Shown one piece after another: positions 22,284-34,236 of a stretch of 64,000 bases of DNA. How positions within the stretch are numbered: the first letter of the stretch is position 1; every line of letters begins with the position of its first letter. Made by a program: the position numbers and the translations under genes. The notes below the pieces were generated by a model. It was not told the origin of the DNA. It saw only the letters and a program-made list of their open reading frames with translations, and made no database searches. Origin of the DNA: Rhabditophanes sp. KR3021 (lineage: Eukaryota > Nematoda > Chromadorea > Rhabditida > Alloionematidae); contig CAUJLY010000002.1 of assembly GCA_963281155.1 (NCBI GenBank), positions 2,666,001 through 2,730,000 on the forward strand. The letters are read 5' to 3'.

Positions 22284-23316
22284 ATGCCGAAGAAGTATAA
22301 TCCTATGGAAGTAGAGCGTCGTGCTCAAAAAAAGAAGGCTATTAGTAAAGGAAAACAAAATCGAAACACTAACCGCCACCAAAATATGCTTAATAAAGAT
22401 TATGAAAGTCTATTAGTGCATATGAAAAAGGTCGACGAAAACGGTAAGTCTATAAATAGGTATGTGTAAATAATTAGCTTCAATTGAACTTTTAGAAGTT
22501 AAAGGAATCATGCCCGCTAAAGCCGCCGACGAACGGAGAAAGAAACTGAAGCAGTCTTATTTAGATATTTTAAAGTTCTATAGAACAGATGGTAACAAAA
22601 AGGAAAAAGTAATGGAATTGGAATCAAAACTTAGAATTTATGAAAATGAGAGGGAATTTCAATTGAGTGTATATTTAGCAGAAGCAACAGCTCAGCACCC
22701 AGAAACAATTCCTTTGCCGGAGGGTCCAATGATTCCACAGAATCTGCTTCCGATGCCTCCAATCTTTAATCCACACCTTACTCAAAACATGATGAGTGAG
22801 GATACAAATGAAGTTCCGGGCCCTCCGTGTGGTCCGATTCCTAATTTGATTGAAGTATCCAAAAAATTGAGAACATTCTTCAGGTATGACGATAATGGTG
22901 GAGGCTATAAAAAAGAAATACCGCCACCAATGTTGCCGAATCCTTCCTTTTTAGCAACAGCGCCGCCACCACCAAAGCAAGATCAATTCAAAAGATCGGC
23001 TCCCCGAGAATTCAGAACACTAGATCCGAGTACAAGCCAGCATTCTGAAGGTGTTCAAATTTCAAGTGCCCCCGTCAAAAGAGACAAAATGGCTGAACTG
23101 ACGCGTTTAGTTCCTTCTCATTTGATGTTTCAAAGAGAAACTAAAGCCAAGCCAAAGCATGTATATAAAGGATTGTCTGTTGGTTCGAGTTCACAAATGG
23201 GTAACGATAAGTTTGGTGCAAATAATTTGCCTAGGCCATCAACCGAAGAAAAGAAGCAAGTGTCTACTGATGATGCGTATGATCTATTTATGAAACAAAT
23301 GGACAATTTGTTGTAA
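22284..23316 (+). CDS. WBP11-like splicing factor
   Basis: Exons 22284-22443 and 22496-23316 with a 52-bp intron give 326 aa. The N-terminus (MPKKYNPMEVERRAQKKKAI... with KQNRNTNRHQNML) matches the WBP11 N-terminal domain, followed by ADERRKKLKQSYLDILKFY and a predicted helix (ESKLRIYENEREFQLSVYL). A Pro-rich middle with PPPMLPNPSF and APPPPKQ stretches offers WW-domain ligands, and the segment PGPPCGPIP resembles the PGR motifs of human WBP11. The C-terminus, MAELTRLVPSHLMFQRE and DDAYDLFMKQMDNLL, aligns closely with human ITRFVPTALRVRRE and DDVYEAFMKEMEGLL. WBP11 (SIPP1/Npw38BP) is a nuclear pre-mRNA splicing factor that binds WW-domain protein PQBP1 and PP1. It is shorter than the human protein (641 aa). 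Confidence 0.85.
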
Positions 23317-23600
23317 TCACTATTTTGGAGATAACCTTAATAAATGTTTTTGTAATTTTTGTTTGATATCGTTAAAAACTGGCTTACCCCTCTAAAACAA
23401 TGTGAATTTTATTGCCATAAATCTTATCTAAATCAAACGTTCAAAAATAAATTGTGACTTGATTAAAAGTAAATATCGTTTCTGTAATTTATGATGTGTG
23501 TGAGATATATCAAATATTTACATTGAAATGATCATAAAATAGAATAACATAATTAATATAAAAAGTAACTTTATCACTTTTGTTATTGTCAGAACGCAAG

Positions 23601-25392
23601 ATGAAGATTTATTCGGTAGGTTTCAAAATATAGTTCTGTCAAATTATATTTTTAAGATTCTCGTAATAGGTATAGCCTTCACAAGCACTGTCTGGGCAGA
23701 AAGAAAATATAAAAGTCATGACTATGATTTTGATGATACTGATCCTCTGCCAGTCCCAATTGCGAAGAAGACTCTTGTAAGAAAAGTAATTCCTAATCAT
23801 CATATACATTCAAGGATTGTTTCCAAGCCAAAAGTTAACATCACTGTGAATCACAATTACGCTCATCAAGGAAGTAGTAGCAGTGAGTCTAAAGAAAAGG
23901 AATCTTCAAAGCAAGAAGAACCAGAAGTAATGCAAGCTGAATCTACGTCTACTACGACCGTGGCGACGACAACACTTCCTTATGATCATTGTGATCATAA
24001 TCTCACTTATTATACGATTGGAATTTGTGAAGAATATTGTGGACTACAGGTTCCATGTAAAAAGGTCCAAAGACCCGCAGGTTGTTATTGCGGTACAGGG
24101 TACTGTAGAGATCATTTTGATCATTGTATAAATGAAAATGATGTACCAAAAGTAAAAGCCCGAGAAGCTCCTCCACATCCATCACATCACAATCATCCCC
24201 CACAAGTCTATACTACGCCTGAAGCTTTAATCTTCGAAACTACAAGCGGGACTACTCCGGGTCTCAAATGGCAGACTGATCGAACAGAATCTACACCCGA
24301 ACCTTACATCGAACCTATAACGGAGCCATTAATTGTTTTTGAAACAACTACAGAAGAACCTTCAACGGAACCAATCGTAGAAGAAGTACCAGAGGAAACA
24401 ACTACAGAAGAGCCTTCGACTATGGCTCCAACAACAGAACCAATTGTAGAAGAAGTACCCGAGGAAACAACTACTGAAGAAGTGACTACAACTGAAGAAG
24501 CGACTACAACCGAAGAACAAACTACAACCGAAGAACAAACTACAACGGAAGTAGAAACAACGACTGAAGAACCAACAACAACAGTGCAGGCATCTACGAC
24601 GACTGAATTGGTAACAGAACCACCCACAAATATCCAAGCAAATCCTCCTCGTAATAATCCAGGCTGCCCCAAATTTATGGATTGGTTAGATTGTGGGACG
24701 TGTGAAGTACCCTGCTCATCACCCACAGCAAATATCATTTGCACAAGAGAATGCAAGCCTGAGGGCTGTTATTGCGTACGAGAGGGGTACAGGCTCACTA
24801 AAAAAGGCGAATGCGTTGAAGAAAAAGACTGTGCCAGATGTGACAATACGGCTTGTCAAACAACAATTAGACCAGGCCGTTGTAGTGGCAATGAAACTTG
24901 GTTTAACCCAGGAATTTGTGAGGAAGTTTGTGGTGTTCGAAGCAAGTGTGAAGTATCCAAAATGAAACTTGCACCCGGGTGTTACTGCCCACAAGGCTAC
25001 GCTTTTAATTCTGCTGGAAAGTGTGTGAACAAATTGGATTGTTCTAGAGGTCGTAATATAACAACTACAACAAGAAGTCCTTTTGCATGCAGAATGAATG
25101 AAGAATGGTTAGAATGTGGTAGATGTGAAGGTGATTGCAGAACTCCTGATAGAGTATGTCGTCCAGGGTGCCAACAAGAAGGCTGCTATTGTAAACAAGG
25201 GTATGTAACATCCATCTTAGCTAATAATTCTAATAATATTGTATCCCAATTTACAGATATGTCCGGGATGATAATTTGCTTTGCATTAGGAAATCAGCTT
25301 GTCCTATTTGTGTAGATCACGATGACCACGGTTTGATGCCCGCACACAATTTATTTGAAAAGTTTAGAAAATATTTTAACTCATTCTTATAA
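23601..25392 (+). CDS. Secreted multi-TIL-domain protein with Thr/Glu-rich linker
   Basis: Three exons (23601-23615, 23657-25200, 25257-25392) give 564 aa. Exon 1 carries just five codons, and the join makes a signal peptide MKIYS-ILVIGIAFTSTVWA. Four trypsin-inhibitor-like cysteine-rich (TIL) domains follow: about residues 120-160 (CDHNLTYYTIGICEEYCG), about 345-400 (DWLDCGTCEVPC...GCYCVREGY), about 405-455 (CSGNETWFNPGICEEVCG...GCYCPQGY) and a last one that is completed only by exon 3 (ECGRCEGDCR...GCYCKQGY, then DNLLCIRKSAC). Between the first and second lies a 110-residue Thr/Glu/Pro repeat (EETTTEEPST, TTTEEQ), probably O-glycosylated. TIL proteins are usually protease inhibitors or extracellular matrix parts; the reactive sites cannot be judged here. 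Confidence 0.85.
24350..24640 (+). repeat. Thr/Glu-coding microsatellite-like repeat in the TIL gene
   Basis: The coding repeat of the mucin-like linker consists of recurring GAAGAA-AC-ACTACA type units encoding EETTTEE and TTTEEQ. Two longer copies (about 24341-24390 and 24428-24470) encode the same P-x-VEEVPEETTTEE block. Length variation between individuals would be expected. Long antisense frames here are shadows of the repeat. Confidence 0.7.
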
Positions 25393-26146
25393 AGTTCTTT
25401 TGTTACATAAATAAACTATAACTAAAAGAAAAATATTTGATTAGCCAGGAAATAATAAAAATATCACATAATCTAACTGAGATTAATAACATTCAAATTC
25501 TTCAATTATTAACTTGTTGTTCTCAATCGTTTACATCTAGGATATGTGAGTGATATCTCAAATCTTAGCCTATTCAAGTTATGCATTAATAATAAGTCAC
25601 ACCTTAATCCTATTTCAGTATGATTTAAAGATAATTTTAGCATTAACTATGCATTCAACTGTAGAAACTATGTTCTATTGGATTTGTAGTTTTTCATTTC
25701 CTTCATCGTAACTATTAAAATGAAAATTAGTACTTTTTTGTGACAAATAAATCCAAAGGCAACATTTCAAATTATTAGTAAATATGTTGCCTTAGTTACA
25801 CTTTCAAATGGATGAATTGGAAGTTATTTATCCCCATTCTCATCTACTTTCATTTTCATATTAATCCTTTATCCAATATATAAACATACATCCTGTAAAA
25901 TCGGTCATATCACAAAATTTGATGAAAATACCATAGTGAATGTATACAACACTATTATGAAAATAATGCCATTTATCAAGCCAATAAAAGAATAGGTTTC
26001 ATTATTTTCATTTCGTATAAAGAATGCAAGTATCACAAAGGCAATGATGTTTAATGTCATCAAACATTTATGTTCCTAAGTTACATTTAAAAGACAAATT
26101 TGGTTTGCAGGAGTCTTAGACATTCTGTATCTCATATTTTATTATA
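25393..26146. other. Intergenic region, no gene seen
   Basis: About 750 bp, AT-rich, with no open frame of note. It separates the TIL and DEG/ENaC genes, which run in the same direction. Confidence 0.5.
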
Positions 26147-27682
26147 ATGACTGAGACTTCGAAGAGCCTATTAAAACATGATTACAAACTTATACTACAT
26201 CACTATATTCAATGGTCAGGGATTTTTTTATTGAATCAACTTTTTTATTCAAAAAAAAGGATAATCAAGCTTATTTGGCTTGTTTTTACTGCTATAATTA
26301 CACTGTATTTTATCTATTACTTAATCATATTACTTTTCTTCCAAGAAACTGTTTCAAAAGTATTTACTAGAAATATGAAACTCGAAGTGCAACAATTTCC
26401 AAGACTTACTTTTGTATCCGACAAACAATTATTTAGGAAAGAAGCACTGGAGATTTCAGCAAAAAGTACTGAATATAAAGCAAAACTTCTTCCCTTTATT
26501 TCAAATACTACGCATAATGATTTCTTCATCAGAAGAAGTTCATTATCACAAATAACTACCTTATTAAAAACAAATAGTAAATTTTGCTTACGTCTCCATT
26601 CATTAATAATTATAGTAGGAGAAATAAGCAAACCTGAAAACTTTGTTGTGAAATATTGCATGTTTGCAGGAATTAAATGTGATCGAACAAATGCCATTAG
26701 GCATGAAAAAGATGATCTCCATGGATATTCGATTAAGTTTAATGATGTCTCTCAATTTGTAAAACGAAGCGGCCGTGATTTTGGTTTGACAGTCTTGGTA
26801 TGAAATCAATGCTCATAATATCTTTTCTATTGTAATCTTTTTTAGTTTCATTTAAGGGGCAATTATTTTGACCTACAAGCAGATCCCTTTTATAATCAAG
26901 AAATGTTTGGAATATTCCCTTTTTTGGATATACGTATGTCCATAGAAGATCCTAATACTTTTCCAGACAATGAATTAAATTACATTCCCATTTCTGTAGG
27001 ACATTCTACGTCTATAATGATAGACCCAAAAAACGTCATTTTTAAAAATAATCAAGGTGGATGCGCAGAAAGTATGTTATTAAATAATAAGCCCGGAGAC
27101 CGTATAGCTGCTTATTCAATGAATCGCTGTATACGTTTGTGTATACATGCGACTATTCATAAAGCTTGTTCTTGTAATCTATTTACAACTTTGAATGTAA
27201 GAGATCCTAGCCTCACTTGGTGCACTAGTAAAAAAGAATTAGAATGTGTCGCCGAAATATATCATCCAAAAATGGAGAATCCCTTTCAACTCAAACTGTG
27301 CAATTGCTCACTTCCTTGTACCAAAAAATCTTATTATTCGCTCATAACTACTCAAAAATTACATCTTTCTAACGTGATACCATTTTTAACATCAAGATCG
27401 TCATTTTTACCTGAACAAGTGTTCGAACAAGTTGCTCTTGTAAATGTTTATTTTAAGTCGTATCAATTGGAAACACGAGAAGACGAAATGGTACGAAAGG
27501 ATTCTATTAATTTTGCTGAAATTAGTGGTGTAGTTTCTTTGCTGTTTGGTATTTCCGCAATTGATATAATTGGCCTAATATTTATTATTCCCATGGCTTT
27601 ACTTTGGTTTATAAGACTATTCCTTTATAATTCATTTATGTATTCTAAGATTAAAAAATGTTTCACTAGAAAAGCACAATAA
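26147..27682 (+). CDS. DEG/ENaC family cation channel subunit
   Basis: Exons 26147-26797 and 26846-27682 with a 48-bp intron give 495 aa. The intracellular N-terminus is followed by TM1 (about residues 43-64, IIKLIWLVFTAIITLYFIYYLI) and then LEVQQFPRLTFV, the usual post-TM1 element. The extracellular loop contains a late Cys-rich part with the family order GGCAESM, RLCIHATIHKACSCNLF, CTSKKELECV and CNCSLPCTKKSY. TM2 has VSLLFGISAIDIIGLIFIIP, in which G-I-S is the selectivity-filter GxS. These channels conduct Na+ and serve touch, acid or peptide sensing in nematodes. A peptide-gated or degenerin subtype cannot be assigned. The protein is shorter than classical degenerins. Confidence 0.88.
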
Positions 27683-28058
27683 ATTTGAAAAAAATTATTT
27701 ATGTAAATATTTATCACGTTACTTCTTACAATATATATTAATTATCAAAGCATGGCTTTCAAATACACGCAAACATGCTTTTGCAGGAATATTTATAGTA
27801 TTGGCCAAAGTTTATAAAAGCTCTAATACGTATCATGAATCAGAGGCACAAAATGTAATTGAACTTGTAATAAGCACTAATAACATTTGGGAATCTTTCC
27901 CTAGTATCATTTATATATGCAAATGTTAAAAACGCTATATATAATACTTTTGCAGGCAAACGAGAACATATCAGATAAAATAATCTAATATGGCTAATTA
28001 AACTTCACAAACAAACCATATTGTCACAAGTAACAAAAAATTTAAACAAGCATATACT
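27683..28058. other. AT-rich spacer
   Basis: About 375 bp between convergent genes. No feature was seen beyond possible polyadenylation signals. Confidence 0.45.
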
Positions 28059-28968
28059 TTATTTATACACAAAATTGAATGTAACAAAGTTTCGAAAAAA
28101 CAGAATTATATTAGTTATGAAAAAATGAATATTATTTATAACTTTGTGCTCTTTACTTTTTCTATTGTAGAAATAACAAGTTATTAAATTTTTCCAAATT
28201 GGATCGACATTTTCATGTCTCTGGAGGTAATTATATAAATTGATAAAGTCGTCCACATTAATAGACTTATTGTCTAAAAACATAATTGATAATGTGTTGA
28301 GACTTCTTTCAGATGCTGCACAACGACTATTTCTATTGATAAAATTCTGGTAATGAAAGGGAAACTCGACATGTATGACAACATGGAAAAAAATGTTCCC
28401 AAACATTAATTGAGCGAGATTTGAATCCGTAGCAAATAAAATGCATCCATGTGTTTTTCTAAGAAGAGAGAGAATGTAATTATGTTTCTGACCAGTTTTT
28501 GTTTCGGAATCCAGAACAAACGCATCTAGATTTCTATCTTTGCAATATAAATACCCTTCATTAGCTTCTATTGCATCCTTCACAAAAATAACGATACTTT
28601 CCTCTGGATTTTTACACTTCCTGTTGACCACCAAGAAACATGCACGTGAAAACAAATTTGTGTCTTTCCCCAAAGACATACTGATTTTTAACGATAATTT
28701 TCTCATGATTCCAATCAATGATCTTTGAGACCAATGAAGTCTTTACTTCCAAATGGCTGGAGGAAATTCCATTATTGGAAGTGGCTTCTTCTTTCATATT
28801 TGGCCCATAATTTTCCCTCGTCTTCTTCAAACGTTCTTTCTTATTAGTCCTTCGAACTTTTTTCTTATCTGCAGTAGTGGGAGGCTTATTCCTAATATTA
28901 TTAATAGGCTCATTCGCCTCCACTATTTTCTCCTTTACTTTATCAAATAATTCCCTTCCTGGAACCAT
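28059..28968 (-). pseudogene. Degenerate helicase-C-like (DEAD-box RecA2) gene with a frameshift
   Basis: Frame 1 runs from ATG 28968 to a TAA at 28612-28614: a Lys-rich N-terminus, then IIVKNQYVFGERHKFVF. Frame 2 takes over immediately after, with PEESIVIFVKDAIEANEG, LLRKTHGCILFATDSNLAQL, VVIHVEFPFHYQNFINRNSRCAAS and a helical tail to 28059. The order matches the RecA2 half of a DEAD-box helicase: motif IV IVIFVK, motif V ATDSNLAQL (normally ATDxAARGLD), motif VI INRNSRCAAS (normally HRxGRTGR). Key Arg and Gly residues are therefore lost, and the RecA1 half with Walker A and DEAD is absent. The two frames meet at GTG-TAA-AAA: skipping one T would restore the frame. No intron of plausible length does so. 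Either a pseudogene, an assembly error or a divergent non-catalytic helicase domain. Confidence 0.55.
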
Positions 28969-29612
28969 ATTGTTAAAAAATATTTTTGGATTTTTTATAT
29001 CATAAGCGTTTCTGTTTGCTATCTTTATTAAGTAGTTTTAATTTGCCCAAGTTTTACATAATTGCTTTTGAAAATTAAATAGATTATGTTTATTACCAAT
29101 TTTATTATGTATATTTTGCGATGTTTTACACCAGTTACCCTAGTTAAGATATTGTTACTTCAAAATTTGCCTATAACTGCCTTAAATATGTTTGTCATCT
29201 CATTCTTATTTAAACGAAAGTAACACGTGTTGTCTTCTTATTTATGATGCTAATCTATAATAATCATACTATTTTTGGTTAAACAACACCTAATCTACTA
29301 GGTTTCTTGCTAAAAATGATTAGAAAGCAAGCACTGATGTCAAGGAATCCGGAAGAGGCAATCGGAGTGCCGCCTGTAATCATTGATAGAGCAATTCGTT
29401 TTTAGTCGATCCTCAACTCCAACCAACAACTGAGGATGTCTCAACGAAGCCTAATACTGCTCCTACTTTTCAATAAAGTTACTAACGTGGATCATGGTGA
29501 ATGTACCATTGAGGAAGTCTACAAACTCTCTCCAGCTAACGCCAAATTACTCGGAAAAGTTTTAATTAATGAATTTTTTGAACTTAAATATATAATTCCC
29601 ACCCAATTTTAG
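28969..29612. other. Intergenic region with a short coding-like relic
   Basis: Mostly AT-rich. About 29320-29590 on the + strand is richer in GC and reads as broken coding sequence: one frame has EEAIGVPPVIIDRAIRF before a stop, and the same region further on has VDHGECTIEEVYKLSPANAK and continues to about 29605. No start, splice sites or family was identified, so I treat it as a possible relic. Confidence 0.35.
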
Positions 29613-29909
29613 TCATATTTCTTTTTTTAATAAATATCTTTTACATCGAGGACTTTTAATAACTTTCTCACGTGGTTCTAAGTCTTGTTCTATTAATAGA
29701 TTCTGAATACCTTTCGTGCTAAGTCCAATTTCATTATTGTTCACCTGTTCATGATCCATCTCATTATTTCCATCCTGTCTCTTGTTTGTGGTGACGATTG
29801 ATCGAGAGGACTTAATACTATTATCAGCACTGTGACTAATGTGAGTCATTATGTCCTGAAACAATTGCGCAATTAATATGCTATATATTAACTTGATTAA
29901 TCGAAACAT
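29613..29909 (-). CDS. Small hypothetical protein, possibly secreted
   Basis: 98 aa from ATG 29907-29909. The N-terminus MFRLIKLIYSILIAQLF could be a signal peptide. The rest is hydrophilic with an Asn/Glu-rich middle (EMDHEQVNNNEIGL) and a basic tail SPRCKRYLLKKEI with dibasic sites. A good acceptor-like TTTCAG lies at the ATT-GCG-CAA-TTG-TTT-CAG boundary just before DIMTH, so the first 19 codons could instead be intron and translation could start at MTHISH. There is no known family. It may be a neuropeptide-like or effector-like protein, but this is speculation. Confidence 0.4.
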   Translation of the reverse strand: MFRLIKLIYSILIAQLFQDIMTHISHSADNSIKSSRSIVTTNKRQDGNNEMDHEQVNNNEIGLSTKGIQNLLIEQDLEPREKVIKSPRCKRYLLKKEI

Positions 29910-30121
29910 AAATTACGCAGGAACGTCAACACAGTTTTTGGCAAGTTGGTGTAATGTTGTAAGGTTAACTATCTTGCACATACATTTACGACGTTCAGTC
30001 GATCGGCAACAAAAAAAGTTTGATTGAAAATAAATGACTACGCTTTATGAAGAAAACTTGAAGTAACTTTTTATTTTAACGACTACAAACCAAAATACGA
30101 GGAGATCATTACAAATTTTAT

Positions 30122-31536
30122 TTACTCATCATCATTTTGATTTGAGTTAGTTGCAACCGGTACATGATTATTATTATTTTTTCTTCCACCGCATACCCAT
30201 CCGCGAAGTTTCTCAGCTTCTTCTCTTGCTCCTTCGTCAAAAATAAATAATAAAATTGGGTCTGCTATCATTCCCAAGATCCAAATAATAGCCGAACAAG
30301 ATGCCAGCAGTTCGACGTGAAAGTATACCATACCCAAAATTACTTTTTACAAAGTTAAAAATACGTTACTTACCATTGGCAAAATGCTTGCAGGCGGTCT
30401 TAGCCAAAAATCCAATTGAACTCAACTTATGGAGATTAACCACTGTCACCAAAGCAAGAATAATAAAAGGGCAATTCGAAATCATAAACGTTATCAAATT
30501 AAATGATAACCTATTCATAGCTTTTATTGAATTTGATATTGAGTATGAGGAAACAGATATTTTTGTAGTTGGCGAACTATTTGGTCCATTGTGCAATGGT
30601 TTCGATTTCGTATGAACTTTAATTCGACACATCATAACTAGGTAAACTGTTATTACACTGATGTACAAAATGGTAACAATAACTGTTAGGATTATTGCGA
30701 CTGGCAATTGGCATTTTTTAAAATCACAGGTAATTGGTGCTGTCTCAGGATAAAAAAGTGTGGCACCCAGCAGTCCAACTGCGATCTGTCATATAAAATA
30801 GAGTGTTAAAAGTCAAAATACAAATTCGTACCAAACAAGTGAATAGTAATTATCATATCAAAAAATGTAAAACTTACAGCAAACGATAGAGCAAATACCC
30901 ATATAAAAATGGACGCAATGTAACATTTCCTCTTTGTGACGAAAGATTTATAATACAAAGGATAAACAATGGCTAAGTATAAAAGTATTGTCGTTGCAAA
31001 GTAGAAACCTACAAAGAATATTAAAATAAATTTTCAAATTTAATAATTACCAGCAAGTGTCAAAAAACTCGAAGTCGCCACTATTATAAAAATACTAGCC
31101 GATGAGTACTTAAAACCACCTAACTTCCACACCAACAATAGAGCATAAAAACTGATTAACGCAAACAAAGAGGAAACTGATCTATTAATTTTAAAAATCA
31201 GTTGGTTTTTTTTAGTGTTTGTATTGGAGCTGTTGATTGTCTTCCATTGTTTAAATACACAAAACAATAAGCAAGAGTTCAAGATAATAGCAAAAATTGA
31301 GATAACAAATGGAATGATTACTAAGAAGTAGGTTCTGAAATTGTTTGCTAGATGCAGCCACTATAAGAGGATAATTATTTATTGTTTCAATCAACTTCTA
31401 GTTACTAATTGGTAGCACTTACATGCAAAGAATCGCAGGGATTCATATACAGATCAATCGAGCAATTCGAATACTTAAGATCATGAGGATACACAAAATT
31501 TGAGCAGTTTAAAAATTGGTGCGGTATGTCAGCCAT
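30122..31536 (-). CDS. Orphan rhodopsin-like seven-transmembrane receptor
   Basis: Five exons (31536-31423, 31360-31051, 31008-30878, 30785-30374, 30342-30122) join in frame to 395 aa; the introns are 62, 42, 92 and 31 bp. An N-terminal ectodomain with an N-glycosylation site (NCS) precedes seven hydrophobic segments: TYFLVIIPFVISIFAIIL, VSSLFALISFYALLLVW, a third ending in ILLYLAIVYPLYYK, IFIWVFALSFAIAVGLLG, VAIILTVIVTILYISVIT, FMISNCPFIILALVTVV and LLASCSAIIWILGMIADPILLF. YLAIVYPLYYK stands where rhodopsin receptors have DRYxAIxxPLxY, so the DRY triad is lost. ADPILLF replaces NPxxY. The C-tail is Asn-rich. The ligand is unknown; it may be a chemosensory or peptide receptor. Confidence 0.75.
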
Positions 31537-32527
31537 ATTTAGAAACAATAAAAATAAATACAGATAGATATAAATATAGATAGATCGAGTGACGGGAAAC
31601 TTTCACAACACCAAAAGAATAGAGTTTCTTGATAGGTAAAGTGACGTTATCAATAAAAATTTGATGCAAGCCTAAAATAAACACAAACGACAGTCATTAT
31701 GCTTAATCTTATTGAACAAAGCAAACACTATAATCTTTGCACATTTATTTCTGGAAAAAGTATATGAAAAAAGCGATTTAATCAGTTTAGTTGTTTATAC
31801 GTGAAAAGACATTTTTAAATACTTACGTTTTTTCTAAACTTAACAAATTATATCAATTTTTGTATCAAAAAGTCAGACAACGGAAGGATAAAATCTTTAA
31901 AAATGTTAAATAACATATGTCATTGTATTCAAAGAATGGCCGTGTTGCTAACTTTAACATTTTTAATAGAACTTTGAACTAAGGTTAAAAATAGTAGTGC
32001 TAAACTATGTTTTAATAACAAAAAATGATGATGAATGATTGTTTACCCATATAAACATATTTATGCATAAATGTAGATGATATTTAAATTCAAATAAGAG
32101 TTAATGATACATTTGATCGCCACTATCAATGAATAATTTTTAATATGGGTTAATGTGTTGATGATTAATCCTTTTTATAAAAGTATTATTGCCGTGCTTC
32201 ATCAGGGAATAAACGTAGACTTTTATTCAAGTACCAACCTAGATAAGATAAAGAAAAATAACATATCATAGTGCAATCTAAAAAGGTAGTCAAGGATCGT
32301 TTGTTAACAATTAAAATATATTTTATCAAGTATAATGAACATGAATACATTTTTGTAGTAATTTCTGACAAAATGGGAGGTGAAGCACTGTTAATCTGAT
32401 TTTAACAACGAGTATTTATAATATTTTTAACTCAACACAACATTTTCAAAAGCAATTTATTAAAATAAATATGTAGCGATAGAATAACATTAAAAAACAT
32501 CATTGATTACAAAGATTGATCCAGAGC
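31537..32527. other. Intergenic region, no gene seen
   Basis: About 990 bp upstream of the receptor gene and downstream of the F-box-like gene. It is AT-rich, with no supported coding or RNA gene. Confidence 0.5.
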
Positions 32528-34236
32528 CTATTCGTTGACACCTAAGTATCTCTTCTGGTTTTTTTTGTATGTTGGTTTGATAAGAAGCTCTTCATTCATT
32601 TTTGTGAGACAATAATGATTGTTCGATAAAACTAAATTAAAGGCAACTTTGTGAGGAGTATCTGCTGTAGTGTATACTCCAAAATATTCATACCCTTCCT
32701 CAGTGCCCACATATTGCTCCTTGTGGTAGTAATGAAGCTCTCTGTAGTCAAGTTCAATGTAGTTGAATAAGCTTTTCAATTTCAGCACTATGGGAGCCGC
32801 AACATAACATTGTCCCCGCATTTGGAAAATAAAGACACGCTTGAAATAGTCCTTGTCACAATGAGGAAGCTTGTGATTGTTGATCGCATCAAGGGCATCA
32901 AGTACAAATTCTGATCTGGAATTCACAAATTTGACCGCAGTTAATGTTGGGAGCATATTGAAGAATTTAACTGCAGTAATTGGTATTCCAGACAAATCCA
33001 CAGCCAACACATTCAATCTTGTGAGCTTCTAAAGTAGTTAATGGTAAATTACACTTGAAATTCAATTGAACCTACTTGTTGCATAAACACGATATCAGTA
33101 ATCTTAAGCTTGATAGTTGGAATCATAAGTTGCACCAAGTTTGAATTCTTCTTTTCGCTATTAGCAGATAGAATCATAATCAAGCTCTCAAAACATGTCA
33201 GCATTCCTTCCTTATAAGGACCTTGACATTGACATTCAAAATTGAGTGTGATAATCTCACTCAGGATTCCAACTAAAGTCTTACTTGGTCTCTCACCTTC
33301 TCTCAAAGGAAGTTCATTGTAGCATTTTGTGCCGAGATACCTGAGTCGCTTTTGGTCACTGAAATCTACGGACATGTAAAGCAAAGGGATATTTGTAATT
33401 TTGATGTAATGCCTGTAACTAGAGATAACGTTGTAGGCAGTAGCAAAAACAGCAGGAGCTGAGGCCCAAAGACAAGTTCCAATGAAACTGACTTTGTGTT
33501 CAGGAGTAAACCATGTTGAATAATCACGGAAGAATCTTGAGCTAAAAGGAGCTGGTTGTTCATAGGTTGATAAATTGACAGTGACGTGAATTTTCTTATC
33601 AGCGATAAAATCCATGGCTCCTGGTATTTGATTCCTGAAGACATAAATGACACATGGAGGAACTTCAATTTCAGACAAGAATGAGGGGGTCATAAGAAGA
33701 CTTTTAAAGAATGGAATATTAGTCTCTGCGTCGAAGCCTTGTTCTCTTGTGATGACAATTTTCTGATATTGTCTCCTGACGATCCAAAGAAAGTGAACAA
33801 TTTTATCGGGAATGGCCAATGTTTTATCCAATCTCCAAACAATATCTTTGTTACCCGTTAAGGAAAAGATAATGAAATATACCTTGATCCTGCGTTTAGA
33901 TAGCTCGGATCGTAAATTAATTTTCAAAACAGCATGTATATCCAAATCTTGTCTGTTGGTATCTTCATCGTAAATAAGGTGGCGGAAGTAATGTGATACA
34001 TGTGAGAGGTTCAAACGATCATGCCAATCTCTTATGGTTTCAAGGATATTCTTGAGAATCAGGCGGTTTACAAAGGCTTGGTACATTGGCTCAACATGAA
34101 CATTAGGGAGTGTAATGCCGTCGTTATAATTGCTAACTGCTTCTTCCTTTGCAAAAGTAGCGGCTTTCTCTAATCGTCGGCAGAGGATTTCTTCATCATT
34201 TGAGGCAAATACCTCCTTGTCTCCAATACAACTCAT
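32528..34236 (-). CDS. Unrecognised protein with F-box-like segment
   Basis: Exons 34236-33076 and 33028-32528 with a 47-bp intron give 553 aa. I chose the ATG at 34236 (MSCIGDKEVF); a longer frame would need a TTG start. Near residues 75-95, DWHDRLNLSHVSHYFRHLI has the spacing of the second half of an F-box. The remainder alternates beta and helical segments with leucine-rich stretches such as KLTRLNVLAVDLSGIPI and FFNMLPTLTAVKFVNS, which look LRR- or FTH-like. Nematodes have very large F-box families that act as SCF ubiquitin-ligase adaptors. This assignment is weak, as the first half of the F-box is not obvious. No membrane segment was seen. Confidence 0.6.

Noticed and set aside
24304..24994. 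Long antisense open frames (Val/Ser-rich and Cys/Phe-rich) opposite the TIL gene
   Set aside because: They are shadows of the Thr/Glu codon repeat and of Cys-rich codons in the real gene; no start context or splice sites.
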